DNA of 64,000 nucleotides. It comes from Candidatus Bacteroides merdigallinarum. Its GTDB lineage: Bacteria; Bacteroidota; Bacteroidia; Bacteroidales; Bacteroidaceae. Shown here one piece after another: positions 52,497-61,252 of the stretch (position 1 is the first letter of the stretch; each line of letters begins with the position of its first letter). The position numbers and the translations under genes were made by a program. Where the stretch lies: contig DXBX01000082.1 in the NCBI GenBank assembly GCA_019116285.1, forward strand, positions 1 to 64,000, given 5' to 3'. The notes under the pieces are model-generated. The model did no database searches, was not told the DNA's origin, and saw only the letters and a program-made list of their open reading frames with translations.

Positions 52497-53306
52497 ATGG
52501 CACATACCAGACAAGAACAGATGGAAGCCTTCGGACGCTTCCTCGACATTCTCGACGAACTGCGCGAGAAATGCCCTTGGGACCGCAAACAAACCAACGA
52601 AAGCCTGCGTCCCAACACGATTGAAGAGACCTACGAACTATGTGACGCCCTGATGCGCGACGACCAGTCGGACATCTGCAAGGAACTGGGAGACGTATTG
52701 CTGCACGTGGCCTTCTACGCCAAAATCGGGAGCGAGAAAGGACATTTCGACATCAAGGACGTGTGCGACCGCCTCTGCGAGAAACTCATCTTCCGCCACC
52801 CCCACGTCTTTGGCGAAGTACAGGCCAATACCGCCGAACAAGTCACCGAAAACTGGGAACAACTGAAACTGAAGGAGAAAGGCGGCAACAAGACCGTACT
52901 GAGCGGCGTGCCTTCCGCCCTGCCCTCCCTCATCAAGGCCTACCGCATCCAGGACAAGGCGCGCAACGTAGGCTTCGACTGGGAAGAGCGCGAACAGGTG
53001 TGGAACAAGGTGAAGGAGGAAATTCAAGAGTTCCAAGCCGAAGTGGCGCACATGGACAAGGAAAGGGCCGAAGCTGAGTTTGGCGACGTCCTCTTCAGCC
53101 TGGTCAACGCTGCCCGCCTCTACAAGATCAATCCGGACAATGCCCTGGAGCGCACCAACCAGAAGTTCATCCGCCGCTTCAACTACCTGGAAGCTCATAC
53201 CATCCGCGAGGGAAAGAATCTGCATGACATGACCCTGGCCGAGATGGACAAACTGTGGGAAGAAGCCAAGGCACTGGAAAGAGAAGAAAAAGAAGGCAAA
53301 TCGTAA
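52497..53306 (+). CDS. mazG: Nucleoside triphosphate pyrophosphohydrolase MazG
   Basis: A 269-aa house-cleaning enzyme with two MazG domains. The first has KCPWDRKQTNESLRPNTIEETYELCDAL...ELGDVLLHVAFYAKI; the second has VKEEIQEFQAEV...AEAEFGDVLFSLVNAARLYKINPD, each with the EExxE and ExxD metal motifs. The start at ATG 52497 follows AAAGAAAGGA at a good distance. It hydrolyses non-canonical or excess NTPs; a link to stringent-response control is known in E. coli. Confidence 0.95.
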   Translation: MAHTRQEQMEAFGRFLDILDELREKCPWDRKQTNESLRPNTIEETYELCDALMRDDQSDICKELGDVLLHVAFYAKIGSEKGHFDIKDVCDRLCEKLIFRHPHVFGEVQANTAEQVTENWEQLKLKEKGGNKTVLSGVPSALPSLIKAYRIQDKARNVGFDWEEREQVWNKVKEEIQEFQAEVAHMDKERAEAEFGDVLFSLVNAARLYKINPDNALERTNQKFIRRFNYLEAHTIREGKNLHDMTLAEMDKLWEEAKALEREEKEGKS

Positions 53307-53323
53307 ACACCCTCTTGAGCAAG

Positions 53324-53453
53324 CTCAAGTCCCTCTTTAGGACGCTCAAGTCCCTCTTTAGGATGCCAAAGTGCCTCTTTGGAATGGACAATGTGCTTCA
53401 TTGAGGCTCACAAAGTACTTCTTTAAAGAGACAAGAAATGCTCTATTGAGATT
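53324..53453. repeat. 21-22-bp tandem repeat, about six units
   Basis: Units start at 53324, 53345, 53366, 53387, 53409 and 53431. The first three are CTCAAGTCCCTCTTTAGG-like and the later ones progressively degenerate (CAATGTGCTTCATTGAGG, CAAAGTACTTCTTTAAAG). The core AAAGTGCCTCTTT matches the hairpin repeat at 14555-14612. Confidence 0.8.
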
Positions 53454-53457
53454 ACAA

Positions 53458-53511
53458 AAAGCCGTGTTCGAGAAAGCGAAACCCTAAAAATGCTTTCCCA
53501 GACGCGGCTTT
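53458..53511. terminator. Hairpin downstream of mazG
   Basis: Arms 53458-53477 (AAAGCCGTGTTCGAG...) and 53492-53511 (...GACGCGGCTTT) pair at about 16 of 20 positions around a 14-base loop. It follows the tandem array and probably terminates the mazG transcript. The rest of 53512-53618 holds no gene, only the upstream region of the epimerase gene. Confidence 0.55.
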
Positions 53512-53618
53512 GCTGTATTTTATGGACGAAATATTTCGGTATCTTGGAAGAAATTCTTTTCTTTGTGGGACAATCCGACCTTGTCTGAAAGGTCAAAACA
53601 AACATTAATTTTACCGTT

Positions 53619-54035
53619 ATGAAGATTTCACACATCGAACACCTGGGCATTGCCGTAACAAGCATCGAAGAAGCCCTCCCCTACTACGAAAATGTATTAG
53701 GACTGAAATGTTACAACATCGAAACCGTCGAGGACCAGAAAGTCAAGACAGCCTTCCTGAAAGTGGGTGAAGTAAAAATTGAATTGCTGGAACCGACATC
53801 GCCGGAAAGCACCATCGCCAAGTTCATCGAGAAGAACGGCGGCAAGGGTGGCATGCACCACTTGGCCTTCGCCATCGAGGACGGAGTGGCCAACGCATTG
53901 GCATACGCCGAAGAGAAGGGTGTCCGCCTCATCGACAAGGCTCCCCGCAAAGGTGCCGAAGGGCTGAACATTGCCTTCCTGCACCCGAAATCCACTTTAG
54001 GTGTATTGACGGAACTCTGCGAGAAGCCCGAATGA
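53619..54035 (+). CDS. mce: Methylmalonyl-CoA epimerase
   Basis: A 138-aa vicinal-oxygen-chelate enzyme that interconverts (R)- and (S)-methylmalonyl-CoA. It starts MKISHIEHLGIAVTSIEEALPYYENVLGL (metal-ligand His in HIEHLG), contains the second metal motif GGMHHLAFAIED and the terminal Glu in GVLTELCE. It is the first gene of the methylmalonyl-CoA decarboxylase operon and supplies the correct stereoisomer to the decarboxylase. Confidence 0.95.
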   Translation: MKISHIEHLGIAVTSIEEALPYYENVLGLKCYNIETVEDQKVKTAFLKVGEVKIELLEPTSPESTIAKFIEKNGGKGGMHHLAFAIEDGVANALAYAEEKGVRLIDKAPRKGAEGLNIAFLHPKSTLGVLTELCEKPE

Positions 54036-54084
54036 GATTTACAAGGAAACATAAACTGACTTCAATCCTAAAAAAGAACAGAAA

Positions 54085-55638
54085 ATGAGTAACCAACTGG
54101 AAAAAATCAAAGAACTCATTGACCGCCGCGCGGCAGCACGCATGGGCGGTGGCGAGAAAGCAATAGCCAAACAACATGACAAAGGCAAATATACAGCCCG
54201 CGAACGCATCGCCATGCTGCTGGACGAAGGCAGCTTCGAAGAAATGGACATGTTCGTGGAGCATCGTTGCACCAACTTCGGCATGGACAAGAAGCACTAC
54301 CCCGGCGACGGTGTGGTAACGGGCTGCGGCACCATCGACGGCCGCCTGGTCTACATCTTCGCCCAGGACTTTACGGTATCGGCCGGCTCCCTGTCCGAGA
54401 CCATGTCGCTGAAGATCTGCCACATCATGGACAAGGCCATGAAGATGGGCGCTCCGGTCATCGGTCTGAACGACTCGGGCGGCGCACGTATTCAGGAAGG
54501 CATCAATGCCCTGGCCGGCTATGCGGAAATCTTCCAACGCAACATCCTGGCTTCGGGTGTCATCCCGCAGATTTCGGGCATCTTCGGTCCTTGTGCGGGC
54601 GGTGCCGTCTATTCTCCGGCTCTGACGGACTTCACGCTGATGATGGAAGGCACCTCCTACATGTTCCTCACCGGCCCGAAGGTGGTGAAGACCGTAACGG
54701 GCGAGGACGTGACGCAGGAGAATCTGGGCGGTGCCAGCGTACACTCCAGCAAATCCGGCGTGACCCACTTCACTTCTCCCACCGAGGAGGACGCTCTCAA
54801 GCTCATCCGCAAACTCCTGAGCTACATTCCCCAGAACAACCTAGAGGAACCGCCTTACATTGACTGCACGGATCCCATTGACCGTCTGGAAGATTCGCTG
54901 AACGAAATCATTCCCGACAATCCCAACAAACCGTATGACATGTACGAAGTCATCGGCGCCATCATCGACAACGGCGAGTTCCTGGAAGTGCAGAAAGACT
55001 ATGCCAAGAACATCATTATCGGCTTTGCCCGCTTCAACGGCCAGTCGGTAGGTATCGTGGCCAACCAACCCAAATATCTGGCCGGCGTATTGGACAGCAA
55101 CGCCTCGCGCAAGGGTGCCCGCTTTGTCCGCTTCTGCGATGCCTTCAACATCCCCATTGTTTCGCTGGTAGACGTGCCGGGCTTCCTCCCCGGAACCGGT
55201 CAGGAGTACAACGGCGTCATCCTGCACGGTGCCAAACTGCTGTATGCCTACGGCGAAGCTACCGTGCCCAAGGTGACGGTAACCCTCCGCAAGTCCTACG
55301 GCGGCTCGCACATCGTGATGAGCTGTAAGCAACTGCGCGGCGACATGAACTACGCATGGCCCACGGCCGAGATTGCCGTAATGGGTGGTGCCGGCGCCGT
55401 AGAGGTATTGTATGCCCGCGAAGCCAAGGAGCACGAGAATCCCGCCCAGTTCCTGGCCGAGAAGGAAGCCGAATACACCAAGCTGTTCGCCAACCCGTAC
55501 AATGCCGCCAAGTATGGCTACATCGACGACGTCATCGAACCGCGCAACACGCGCTTCCGTATCATCCGCGCCCTGCAGCAACTGCAGACCAAGAAGCTGA
55601 CAAACCCGGCCAAGAAGCACGGAAACATCCCTCTGTAA
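54085..55638 (+). CDS. mmdA: Carboxyltransferase subunit of methylmalonyl-CoA decarboxylase / acyl-CoA carboxylase beta
   Basis: A 517-aa carboxyltransferase of the MmdA/PccB family. It has both crotonase-type halves with oxyanion-hole motifs: [21 protein letters not shown] in the first and [40 protein letters not shown] in the second. The start [53 protein letters not shown] is typical. Together with the downstream biotin protein and membrane subunits it forms a Na+-pumping decarboxylase that converts methylmalonyl-CoA to propionyl-CoA. A role in propionyl-CoA carboxylation cannot be excluded. Confidence 0.95.
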   Translation: MSNQLEKIKELIDRRAAARMGGGEKAIAKQHDKGKYTARERIAMLLDEGSFEEMDMFVEHRCTNFGMDKKHYPGDGVVTGCGTIDGRLVYIFAQDFTVSAGSLSETMSLKICHIMDKAMKMGAPVIGLNDSGGARIQEGINALAGYAEIFQRNILASGVIPQISGIFGPCAGGAVYSPALTDFTLMMEGTSYMFLTGPKVVKTVTGEDVTQENLGGASVHSSKSGVTHFTSPTEEDALKLIRKLLSYIPQNNLEEPPYIDCTDPIDRLEDSLNEIIPDNPNKPYDMYEVIGAIIDNGEFLEVQKDYAKNIIIGFARFNGQSVGIVANQPKYLAGVLDSNASRKGARFVRFCDAFNIPIVSLVDVPGFLPGTGQEYNGVILHGAKLLYAYGEATVPKVTVTLRKSYGGSHIVMSCKQLRGDMNYAWPTAEIAVMGGAGAVEVLYAREAKEHENPAQFLAEKEAEYTKLFANPYNAAKYGYIDDVIEPRNTRFRIIRALQQLQTKKLTNPAKKHGNIPL

Positions 55639-55662
55639 CAACACTCTAAAATGAATATCATC

Positions 55663-56604
55663 ATGAAAAAGTTTCCTATAGGAATATTCGTTTCAGTGCT
55701 GTTGACGTTGGGCATCTGCTCGTCGTGCACCCAAGATGCGGAGAGCAAGCTGTTGCTGAACGAGGTGCTGGTGGACAACCAGACCAACTTTCAGGACGAC
55801 TACGGCATCCACAGTGCCTGGATCGAGATATTCAACAAATCGTACGGAAGTGCCAACCTGGCCGGCTGCTACCTGAAACACAGCAGCCAAGCGGGCGACA
55901 CCGCCGTGTACTTCATCCCCAAAGGCGACGTGCAGACCCAGATTCCCCCACGCCAACACGCCTTGTTCTGGGCAGACAACAAACCCAACCGGGGCACGTT
56001 CCACACCAACTTCCTGCTGGAAACGGACAAGGACAACTGGATAGGCCTCTATGACTCCGGCCGCAACCTGCTGGACCAAGTGACCATCCCTGCCGGAACG
56101 CTAGGCGCCGACCAGTCGTATGCCCGCGTGGATGATGCCGCCGCCACCTGGGAAGTGAAAGACGAATCTCCGGAGAAATACGTGACTCCCAGCACCAACA
56201 ACAAGACGCTGGACAAGAACGAGAAGATGGAGAAGTTCGAACTCCATGACAGTGTCGGCATCGGTATGGCCATCACCGCCATGCTGGTCGTGTTCATCGG
56301 CCTCATCCTGCTGTACGTATTCTTCAAGTTCATCGGCAAGGCATCCATCTACCTGCGGACCAACCGCGCCATGAAGGCCAAAGGCATCACGGACCGCGAA
56401 GAAGCCAAAGAGAAGAAGCTGGGCAATGCGCCGGGCGAGGTATATGCCGCCATCTCCATGGCCCTGCACGAGATGCAGAGCGACGTACACGACGTGGAAG
56501 AAACGGTGCTGACCATCACCCGCGTCAAGCGAAGCTACTCGCCGTGGAGTTCGAAGATCTACACGCTGCGCGAGACACCCCAGCACACGCCGCATAAGAA
56601 GTAA
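55663..56604 (+). CDS. Lamin-tail domain fused to OadG-like subunit of the decarboxylase
   Basis: About 313 aa from ATG 55663; the in-frame ATG 55651 would add four residues. After a lipoprotein-like signal (LLTLGICSSC), residues 35-170 form a lamin-tail-like domain (LLNEVLVDNQTNFQDDYGIHSAWIEIFNKSYGSANLAGCYLK ... LDQVTIPAGTLGADQSYARVD). Residues 194-232 are the OadG gamma-subunit part (FELHDSVGIGMAITAMLVVFIGLILLYVFFKFIGK, one membrane helix), followed by a cytosolic tail. OadG proteins are normally about 80-100 aa, so the extra extracytoplasmic domain is an unusual fusion. Its position in the operon supports a role as the anchor subunit. Confidence 0.85.
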   Translation: MKKFPIGIFVSVLLTLGICSSCTQDAESKLLLNEVLVDNQTNFQDDYGIHSAWIEIFNKSYGSANLAGCYLKHSSQAGDTAVYFIPKGDVQTQIPPRQHALFWADNKPNRGTFHTNFLLETDKDNWIGLYDSGRNLLDQVTIPAGTLGADQSYARVDDAAATWEVKDESPEKYVTPSTNNKTLDKNEKMEKFELHDSVGIGMAITAMLVVFIGLILLYVFFKFIGKASIYLRTNRAMKAKGITDREEAKEKKLGNAPGEVYAAISMALHEMQSDVHDVEETVLTITRVKRSYSPWSSKIYTLRETPQHTPHKK

Positions 56605-56694
56605 AGTGACAAGTTGACGAGTCGATAAGCGTAATAAATTAATGTGTTAACGAGTCGACAAGGGAAAAACAAATCAGTAAATCAGAATAAGACA

Positions 56695-57132
56695 ATGAAA
56701 GAATATAAATACAAAATCAACGGAAACCTCTACAAGGTGACCGTAGGCAACATTGAAGACAACATAGCCGACGTGGAAGTGAACGGCACCCACTATAAGG
56801 TAGAGATGGAGAAGGCTCCGCAACCCAAACCCGTAGTGGTGAAGCCTGTCGTACGCCAGGCAGCCACCACGCCCGCTCCCCAGGCCACCCAGGTGAACAA
56901 GCCTGCCGCCGCCCCCAGCAAGTCGGGTGTCAAGTCGCCCCTGCCCGGTGTCATCCTGGAAATCAAAGTGAACGTGGGCGATACGGTGAAGAAGGGACAA
57001 ACCGTCGTCATCCTGGAAGCCATGAAGATGGAAAACAGCATCAATGCGGACAAGGACGGAAAAATCACCGCCATCAACGTCAAGCAGGGAGACTCCGTGC
57101 TTGAAGGTACTGACCTCGTAATCATTGAATAG
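56695..57132 (+). CDS. Biotin carboxyl carrier subunit of the decarboxylase
   Basis: A 145-aa biotin protein from ATG 56695. The biotinylated lysine is K111 in EAMKME; the flanking VKSPLPGVILEIKVNVGDTVKKGQTVVI and INVKQGDSVLEGTDLVIIE give the barrel-sandwich fold. The N-terminal segment resembles the acceptor-side linker of OadA/GcdC proteins and a flexible Ala/Pro-rich hinge (residues 42-75) precedes the biotin domain. It shuttles carboxyl groups from the carboxyltransferase to the membrane pump. A two-base gap separates its stop from the next ATG. Confidence 0.94.
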   Translation: MKEYKYKINGNLYKVTVGNIEDNIADVEVNGTHYKVEMEKAPQPKPVVVKPVVRQAATTPAPQATQVNKPAAAPSKSGVKSPLPGVILEIKVNVGDTVKKGQTVVILEAMKMENSINADKDGKITAINVKQGDSVLEGTDLVIIE

Positions 57133-57133
57133 T

Positions 57134-58294
57134 ATGGGAGAATTCATTAATTTCTTAAGTCAGAACTTGGCCGACTTCTGGACCTACACGGGCTTTGCCA
57201 ATGCCACCGTAGGCCACGTCATCATGCTGTTGGTGGGCCTGTTCTTCATCTACCTGGCCGTAGCCAAGGAGTTCGAGCCCATGCTGCTCATCCCCATCGG
57301 TTTCGGCATATTGGTCGGCAACATTCCCTTCAACATGGAGGCGGGCCTGCAGGTCGGTATCTATGAGCAAGGGTCTGTGCTCAATATCTTGTATCAGGGT
57401 GTCACGTCCGGCTGGTATCCGCCGCTCATCTTCCTGGGCATCGGTGCCATGACAGACTTCTCGGCACTGATATCCAACCCCAAACTGATGCTCATCGGCG
57501 CGGCAGCCCAGTTCGGCATCTTCGGTGCCTATATGATAGCCCTGGCCATCGGTTTCGACCCGATGCAGGCCGGTGCCATCGGCATCATCGGCGGTGCAGA
57601 CGGTCCTACGGCCATCTTCCTGTCGTCCAAGCTGGCTCCGAACCTCATGGGTGCCATTGCCGTGTCGGCCTACTCGTACATGGCCTTGGTGCCGGTCATC
57701 CAGCCGCCCGTAATGCGTCTGCTCACCACGAAGAAGGAACGCCTCATCCGTATGAAACCGCCTCGCGTGGTATCGCACACGGAGAAGGTCATCTTCCCCA
57801 TCGTGGGTCTGTTGCTGACGTGCTTCCTCGTGCCGTCCGGCCTGCCCTTGCTGGGCATGCTGTTCTTCGGCAACCTGCTGAAAGAAAGTGGCGTGACCCG
57901 TCGCTTGGCCAACACAGCCAGCGGTCCGCTGATTGACACCATCACCATCCTGCTGGGTCTGACGGTGGGTGCCTCGACGCAGGCTTCGGAGTTCCTCACC
58001 ACGGACTCCATCTGGATCTTCGTCCTGGGTGCCATCTCGTTCATCATCGCCACGGCTTCGGGCGTGCTCTTCGTGAAGTTCTTCAACCTCTTCCTGAAGA
58101 AGGGCAACAAGATCAACCCGCTCATCGGCAATGCCGGTGTGTCTGCTGTGCCCGACTCGGCCCGCATCTCGCAGATTGTCGGCTTGGAATATGATCCGAC
58201 CAACTACCTGCTGATGCACGCCATGGGTCCGAACGTGGCCGGTGTCATCGGTTCGGCCATTGCCGCCGGTATCCTGCTCGGATTCCTGATATAA
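57134..58294 (+). CDS. Na+-translocating decarboxylase beta subunit (OadB/MmdB/GcdB family)
   Basis: A 386-aa integral membrane protein from ATG 57134. It has about nine to eleven helices and the family motif AGAIGIIGGADGPTAIFLSSKLAP, whose Asp is essential for Na+ transport in the characterised homologues, and a second conserved segment ALISNPKLMLIGAAAQFGIF. It decarboxylates the carboxybiotin protein and pumps Na+ out. Sequence alone does not separate methylmalonyl-CoA from oxaloacetate or glutaconyl-CoA systems; the epimerase upstream favours methylmalonyl-CoA. Confidence 0.95.
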   Translation: MGEFINFLSQNLADFWTYTGFANATVGHVIMLLVGLFFIYLAVAKEFEPMLLIPIGFGILVGNIPFNMEAGLQVGIYEQGSVLNILYQGVTSGWYPPLIFLGIGAMTDFSALISNPKLMLIGAAAQFGIFGAYMIALAIGFDPMQAGAIGIIGGADGPTAIFLSSKLAPNLMGAIAVSAYSYMALVPVIQPPVMRLLTTKKERLIRMKPPRVVSHTEKVIFPIVGLLLTCFLVPSGLPLLGMLFFGNLLKESGVTRRLANTASGPLIDTITILLGLTVGASTQASEFLTTDSIWIFVLGAISFIIATASGVLFVKFFNLFLKKGNKINPLIGNAGVSAVPDSARISQIVGLEYDPTNYLLMHAMGPNVAGVIGSAIAAGILLGFLI

Positions 58295-58316
58295 AAGTAT
58301 TGACACATTGACTATC

Positions 58317-58400
58317 AAAGAAGGCGCGGATTACACGGATTGCACGGATAACTGAAACAACACTCTTATCCGTTGTGTCCGTGAAATCCGCGTCTCTTTG
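58317..58400. repeat. Triple GCGGAT palindrome, copy 2
   Basis: The left arm 58317-58351 (AAGGCGCGGATTACACGGAT...) and right arm 58366-58400 (...GTCCGTGAAATCCGCGTC) are imperfect inverted copies around a 14-base loop. It lies between the decarboxylase operon and the GH84 gene. Confidence 0.78.
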
Positions 58401-58441
58401 TTTTCTAGATTATGACATTATCCAAATTTAATACATCAATT

Positions 58442-60235
58442 ATGAAAAAGAATCTTTTACTTTCCGGCGTGCTGGGTCTGCTGTCATTGGGCACGCTCCA
58501 GGCACAGGATTACCGTCTGAATCCTCTTCCTCAAGTGTATGAAACGCAAGAAGACAGCATCGACATCCCGACGCAATATAGCTTGCAGACCTCCTTGGAG
58601 GCCTCATCTCCCTCCCTCACCTTGCTGCGAAACTTGCTTCCCGGCGAAAACCAGGGTGCCAAGTTCCAGATACGCATCGGCATTCGGGGCGACAAGAGCA
58701 TCAAGAAGTTCAACCGCAACATCCCTCAGCAGGCCGAAGGCTACTACCTGAAGATAGACAAGAAAGGCATCACCTTGGCCGGCAACGACGAACGCGGTGT
58801 CTACTACGGCGTGCAAACCTTGGCACAACTCCTCACCCTGAACAAGCTCCCGATGGTGGAGATTACCGACTACCCCGACATCCCCTACCGTGGCGTGGTG
58901 GAAGGCTTCTACGGCCAGCCCTGGAGCCACGAGGCACGACTCAGCCAACTGGACTTCTACGGACGCAACAAGATGAACGTCTATATCTACGGTCCCAAGG
59001 ACGACCCCTATCACAGCACGCCCAACTGGCGCAAGCCCTATCCCGAAAAGGAGGCCAAGCAATTGCAGGAACTGGTGGAGCGCGCCAAGCAGAACAACGT
59101 CATCTTCTACTGGGCCATCCATCCGGGACAGGACATCCAGTGGAATGACGAAGAACGCGATTTGCTCCTAAAGAAGTTTGAAAACATGTATGACCTGGGC
59201 GTGCGCGGATTTGCCGTCTTCTTCGACGACATCAGCGGCGAAGGCACCAAGGCCGACAAGCAGGCCGAGCTGCTGAACTACATTGACGAGCACTTCATCC
59301 GGGCGAAGAAAGACGTGTCGCCCCTCATCATGTGTCCCACGGAATACAACAAGTCGTGGACCAACCTGAAAGGCGGCTACCTCACCACACTGGGCGAAAA
59401 GCTGAACCCGGACATCCAGGTGATGTGGACGGGCGACCGCGTGGTGGCCACCATCGACAAGCAGACCATGGAGTTCATCAACCCGCTGATCCAACGCAAA
59501 GCATACATCTGGTGGAATTTCCCCGTGTCCGACTATGTACAGAACCGCATCCTCATGGGGCCCGTCTACGGAAACGGCACAGACATCAAGGACGACATGA
59601 CCGCCTTCGTCTCCAACCCCATGGAACACGCCGAGGCTTCGAAGATTGCCCTCTACGGCGTGGCCGACTACACCTGGAACCTGGAAGATTATGACAGCCA
59701 ACAATCCTGGGAGCACGCCCTCCGTGTCCTTATGCCCCGCCACGCAAGCTACCTGCGGACTTTCGCCATCCACAGCTCGGACCTAGGCAAGAACAACCAC
59801 AAGCTTCGCCGCGAGGAATCGCAGAACATCCGGCCTGCCTTGGACGCCCTCTGCAAGGCCTACAAGGAAAGCGGAAAGATTGATGCAGAAGCCTTTGCCC
59901 AAGTGAAGAAAGAATGCGAAACTATCTGTGAGGCTGCCGACAAGCTGATTGTGTCCGACGAGAATCCCGCCCTCATTGCAGAAATCACGCCGTGGCTCAT
60001 CTACTTCAAACAGCTGGGCCTGTACGGACAAGCCGTGCTGCACGCTATGGACGTGCAAAAGGACGGCAGACAATCCTTGGAGGACGCACTGGAGAAAGCC
60101 CGCCTCCAACGCACGTGGATGGAACAGACCGGCAAACACCTCAACGAGAAAGCCTCCCAACCCGGCGTGAAGTGCGGAGACAGATACCTGTTGCCTGCCT
60201 TCGATGAGTTGCTGAAGATAGCCTCCATGCAGTAA
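58442..60235 (+). CDS. GH84 beta-N-acetylglucosaminidase (O-GlcNAcase-like)
   Basis: A 597-aa exported glycosidase from ATG 58442 (signal peptide LLLSGVLGLLSLGTLQAQ). The N-terminal alpha/beta domain is followed by the GH84 barrel starting YRGVVEGFYGQPWSHEARLSQLDFYGRNKMNVYIYGPKDDPYHS. The catalytic Asp pair of substrate-assisted hydrolysis is in FAVFFDDISGE. A helical C-terminal domain follows (WEHALRVLMPRHASYLRTFAIHSSDLGKNNH...). It is about 120-140 residues shorter than the well-studied B. thetaiotaomicron enzyme, as the terminal domain is missing or reduced. It likely acts on GlcNAc-containing glycans. Confidence 0.93.
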   Translation: MKKNLLLSGVLGLLSLGTLQAQDYRLNPLPQVYETQEDSIDIPTQYSLQTSLEASSPSLTLLRNLLPGENQGAKFQIRIGIRGDKSIKKFNRNIPQQAEGYYLKIDKKGITLAGNDERGVYYGVQTLAQLLTLNKLPMVEITDYPDIPYRGVVEGFYGQPWSHEARLSQLDFYGRNKMNVYIYGPKDDPYHSTPNWRKPYPEKEAKQLQELVERAKQNNVIFYWAIHPGQDIQWNDEERDLLLKKFENMYDLGVRGFAVFFDDISGEGTKADKQAELLNYIDEHFIRAKKDVSPLIMCPTEYNKSWTNLKGGYLTTLGEKLNPDIQVMWTGDRVVATIDKQTMEFINPLIQRKAYIWWNFPVSDYVQNRILMGPVYGNGTDIKDDMTAFVSNPMEHAEASKIALYGVADYTWNLEDYDSQQSWEHALRVLMPRHASYLRTFAIHSSDLGKNNHKLRREESQNIRPALDALCKAYKESGKIDAEAFAQVKKECETICEAADKLIVSDENPALIAEITPWLIYFKQLGLYGQAVLHAMDVQKDGRQSLEDALEKARLQRTWMEQTGKHLNEKASQPGVKCGDRYLLPAFDELLKIASMQ

Positions 60236-60265
60236 CGGTATATTCCGTCCAATTGCTACTAAAAA

Positions 60266-60323
60266 AGCGGATTACGCAAGATTTCACGGCTTATTATTCT
60301 CCGTGTCATCCGCGTAATCCGCT
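60266..60323. terminator. Triple GCGGAT palindrome, copy 3, between convergent genes
   Basis: Arms 60266-60289 (AGCGGATTACGCAAGATTTC...) and 60301-60323 (...CATCCGCGTAATCCGCT) pair around an 11-base loop. It sits between the GH84 and atpG stops and probably terminates both transcripts. It is a shorter member of the family at 38801 and 58317. Confidence 0.7.
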
Positions 60324-60344
60324 ACTCAATGAAAAACAAATGCT

Positions 60345-61235
60345 TTATTTCATGCTGCCGCCAATGATATCCAGCAATTCGTTGGTAATGCTCTGTTGGC
60401 GGGTCTTGTTGTACTGTATCGTCAGTTCCTGGATCAGGTCGTCGGCGTTGTCCGTGGCAGCCTGCATGGCCAGCATACGGGCCGCATGCTCGGAGGTCAC
60501 GGAGTCCAGCAACATCGTGTAGATCTTCTGGCAAAGCACCATCGGCAACAGTTCCGACAACACCTGCCCCACGGAAGGCTCCACGATATAGTCATTGTTG
60601 AATCCACGGGAAGCCTCCTTCTTTCCGGCAGCCGTCGTCTCGGTCATCTTGGACAGGTCGATCGGCAGGTACTCCTCGCGCGTCAGCAGCTGCGAACCCA
60701 TGGACTTGAAATGATGATAAATCAGTTCCACACGGTCCACCTTATTCGTCGCAAAACTGGCCATCAGCTCTTCGGCCAATTGGTAAGCGTCTGCATAGGC
60801 AGGCACATCCACCAGCTTCTGATAGGAACCTTGCTTGACACAGCCCAGCTTCTTGACGGCCTCCTCGACCTTCTTTCCCACGGGATAGACCAGGATGTTC
60901 TCCTTGCCCAGGGACTGGTATTCAGCCACCGTCTTTTCGAGCAGCCGCGCCACATTCGAGTTGTAGGCACCACACAGCGAACTGTTGGACGAGCAGACCA
61001 CAATGGCCACCCTCGTCACGTCCCGCTTCGCCGTGTAAGCCGACTCGAACGAAGTCTCTGTCCGCAAGAAATTCGTCAATATCTCGTTCAGCTTCCGCTG
61101 GTAAGGCAACATACTCGTAATCCGGCCCTGTGCCTTATGCAGCTTCGCCGATGCCACCATTTTCATGGCCGACGTGATCTGACGCGTGCTCTTTACGGAG
61201 CCAATTCTATTTTTAACCTCTTTCAGTGAAGCCAT
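60345..61235 (-). CDS. atpG: F-type ATP synthase gamma subunit
   Basis: A 296-aa central-stalk subunit. It starts MASLKEVKNRIGSVKSTRQITSAMKMVASAKLHKAQ and ends with the matching C-terminal helix EHAARMLAMQAATDNADDLIQELTIQYNKTRQQSITNELLDIIGGS. The two helices form the rotating coiled coil. It is 17 bases downstream of atpA on the minus strand. Confidence 0.97.
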   Translation of the reverse strand: MASLKEVKNRIGSVKSTRQITSAMKMVASAKLHKAQGRITSMLPYQRKLNEILTNFLRTETSFESAYTAKRDVTRVAIVVCSSNSSLCGAYNSNVARLLEKTVAEYQSLGKENILVYPVGKKVEEAVKKLGCVKQGSYQKLVDVPAYADAYQLAEELMASFATNKVDRVELIYHHFKSMGSQLLTREEYLPIDLSKMTETTAAGKKEASRGFNNDYIVEPSVGQVLSELLPMVLCQKIYTMLLDSVTSEHAARMLAMQAATDNADDLIQELTIQYNKTRQQSITNELLDIIGGSMK

Positions 61236-61252
61236 GTCTTTTCTCTTTACGA

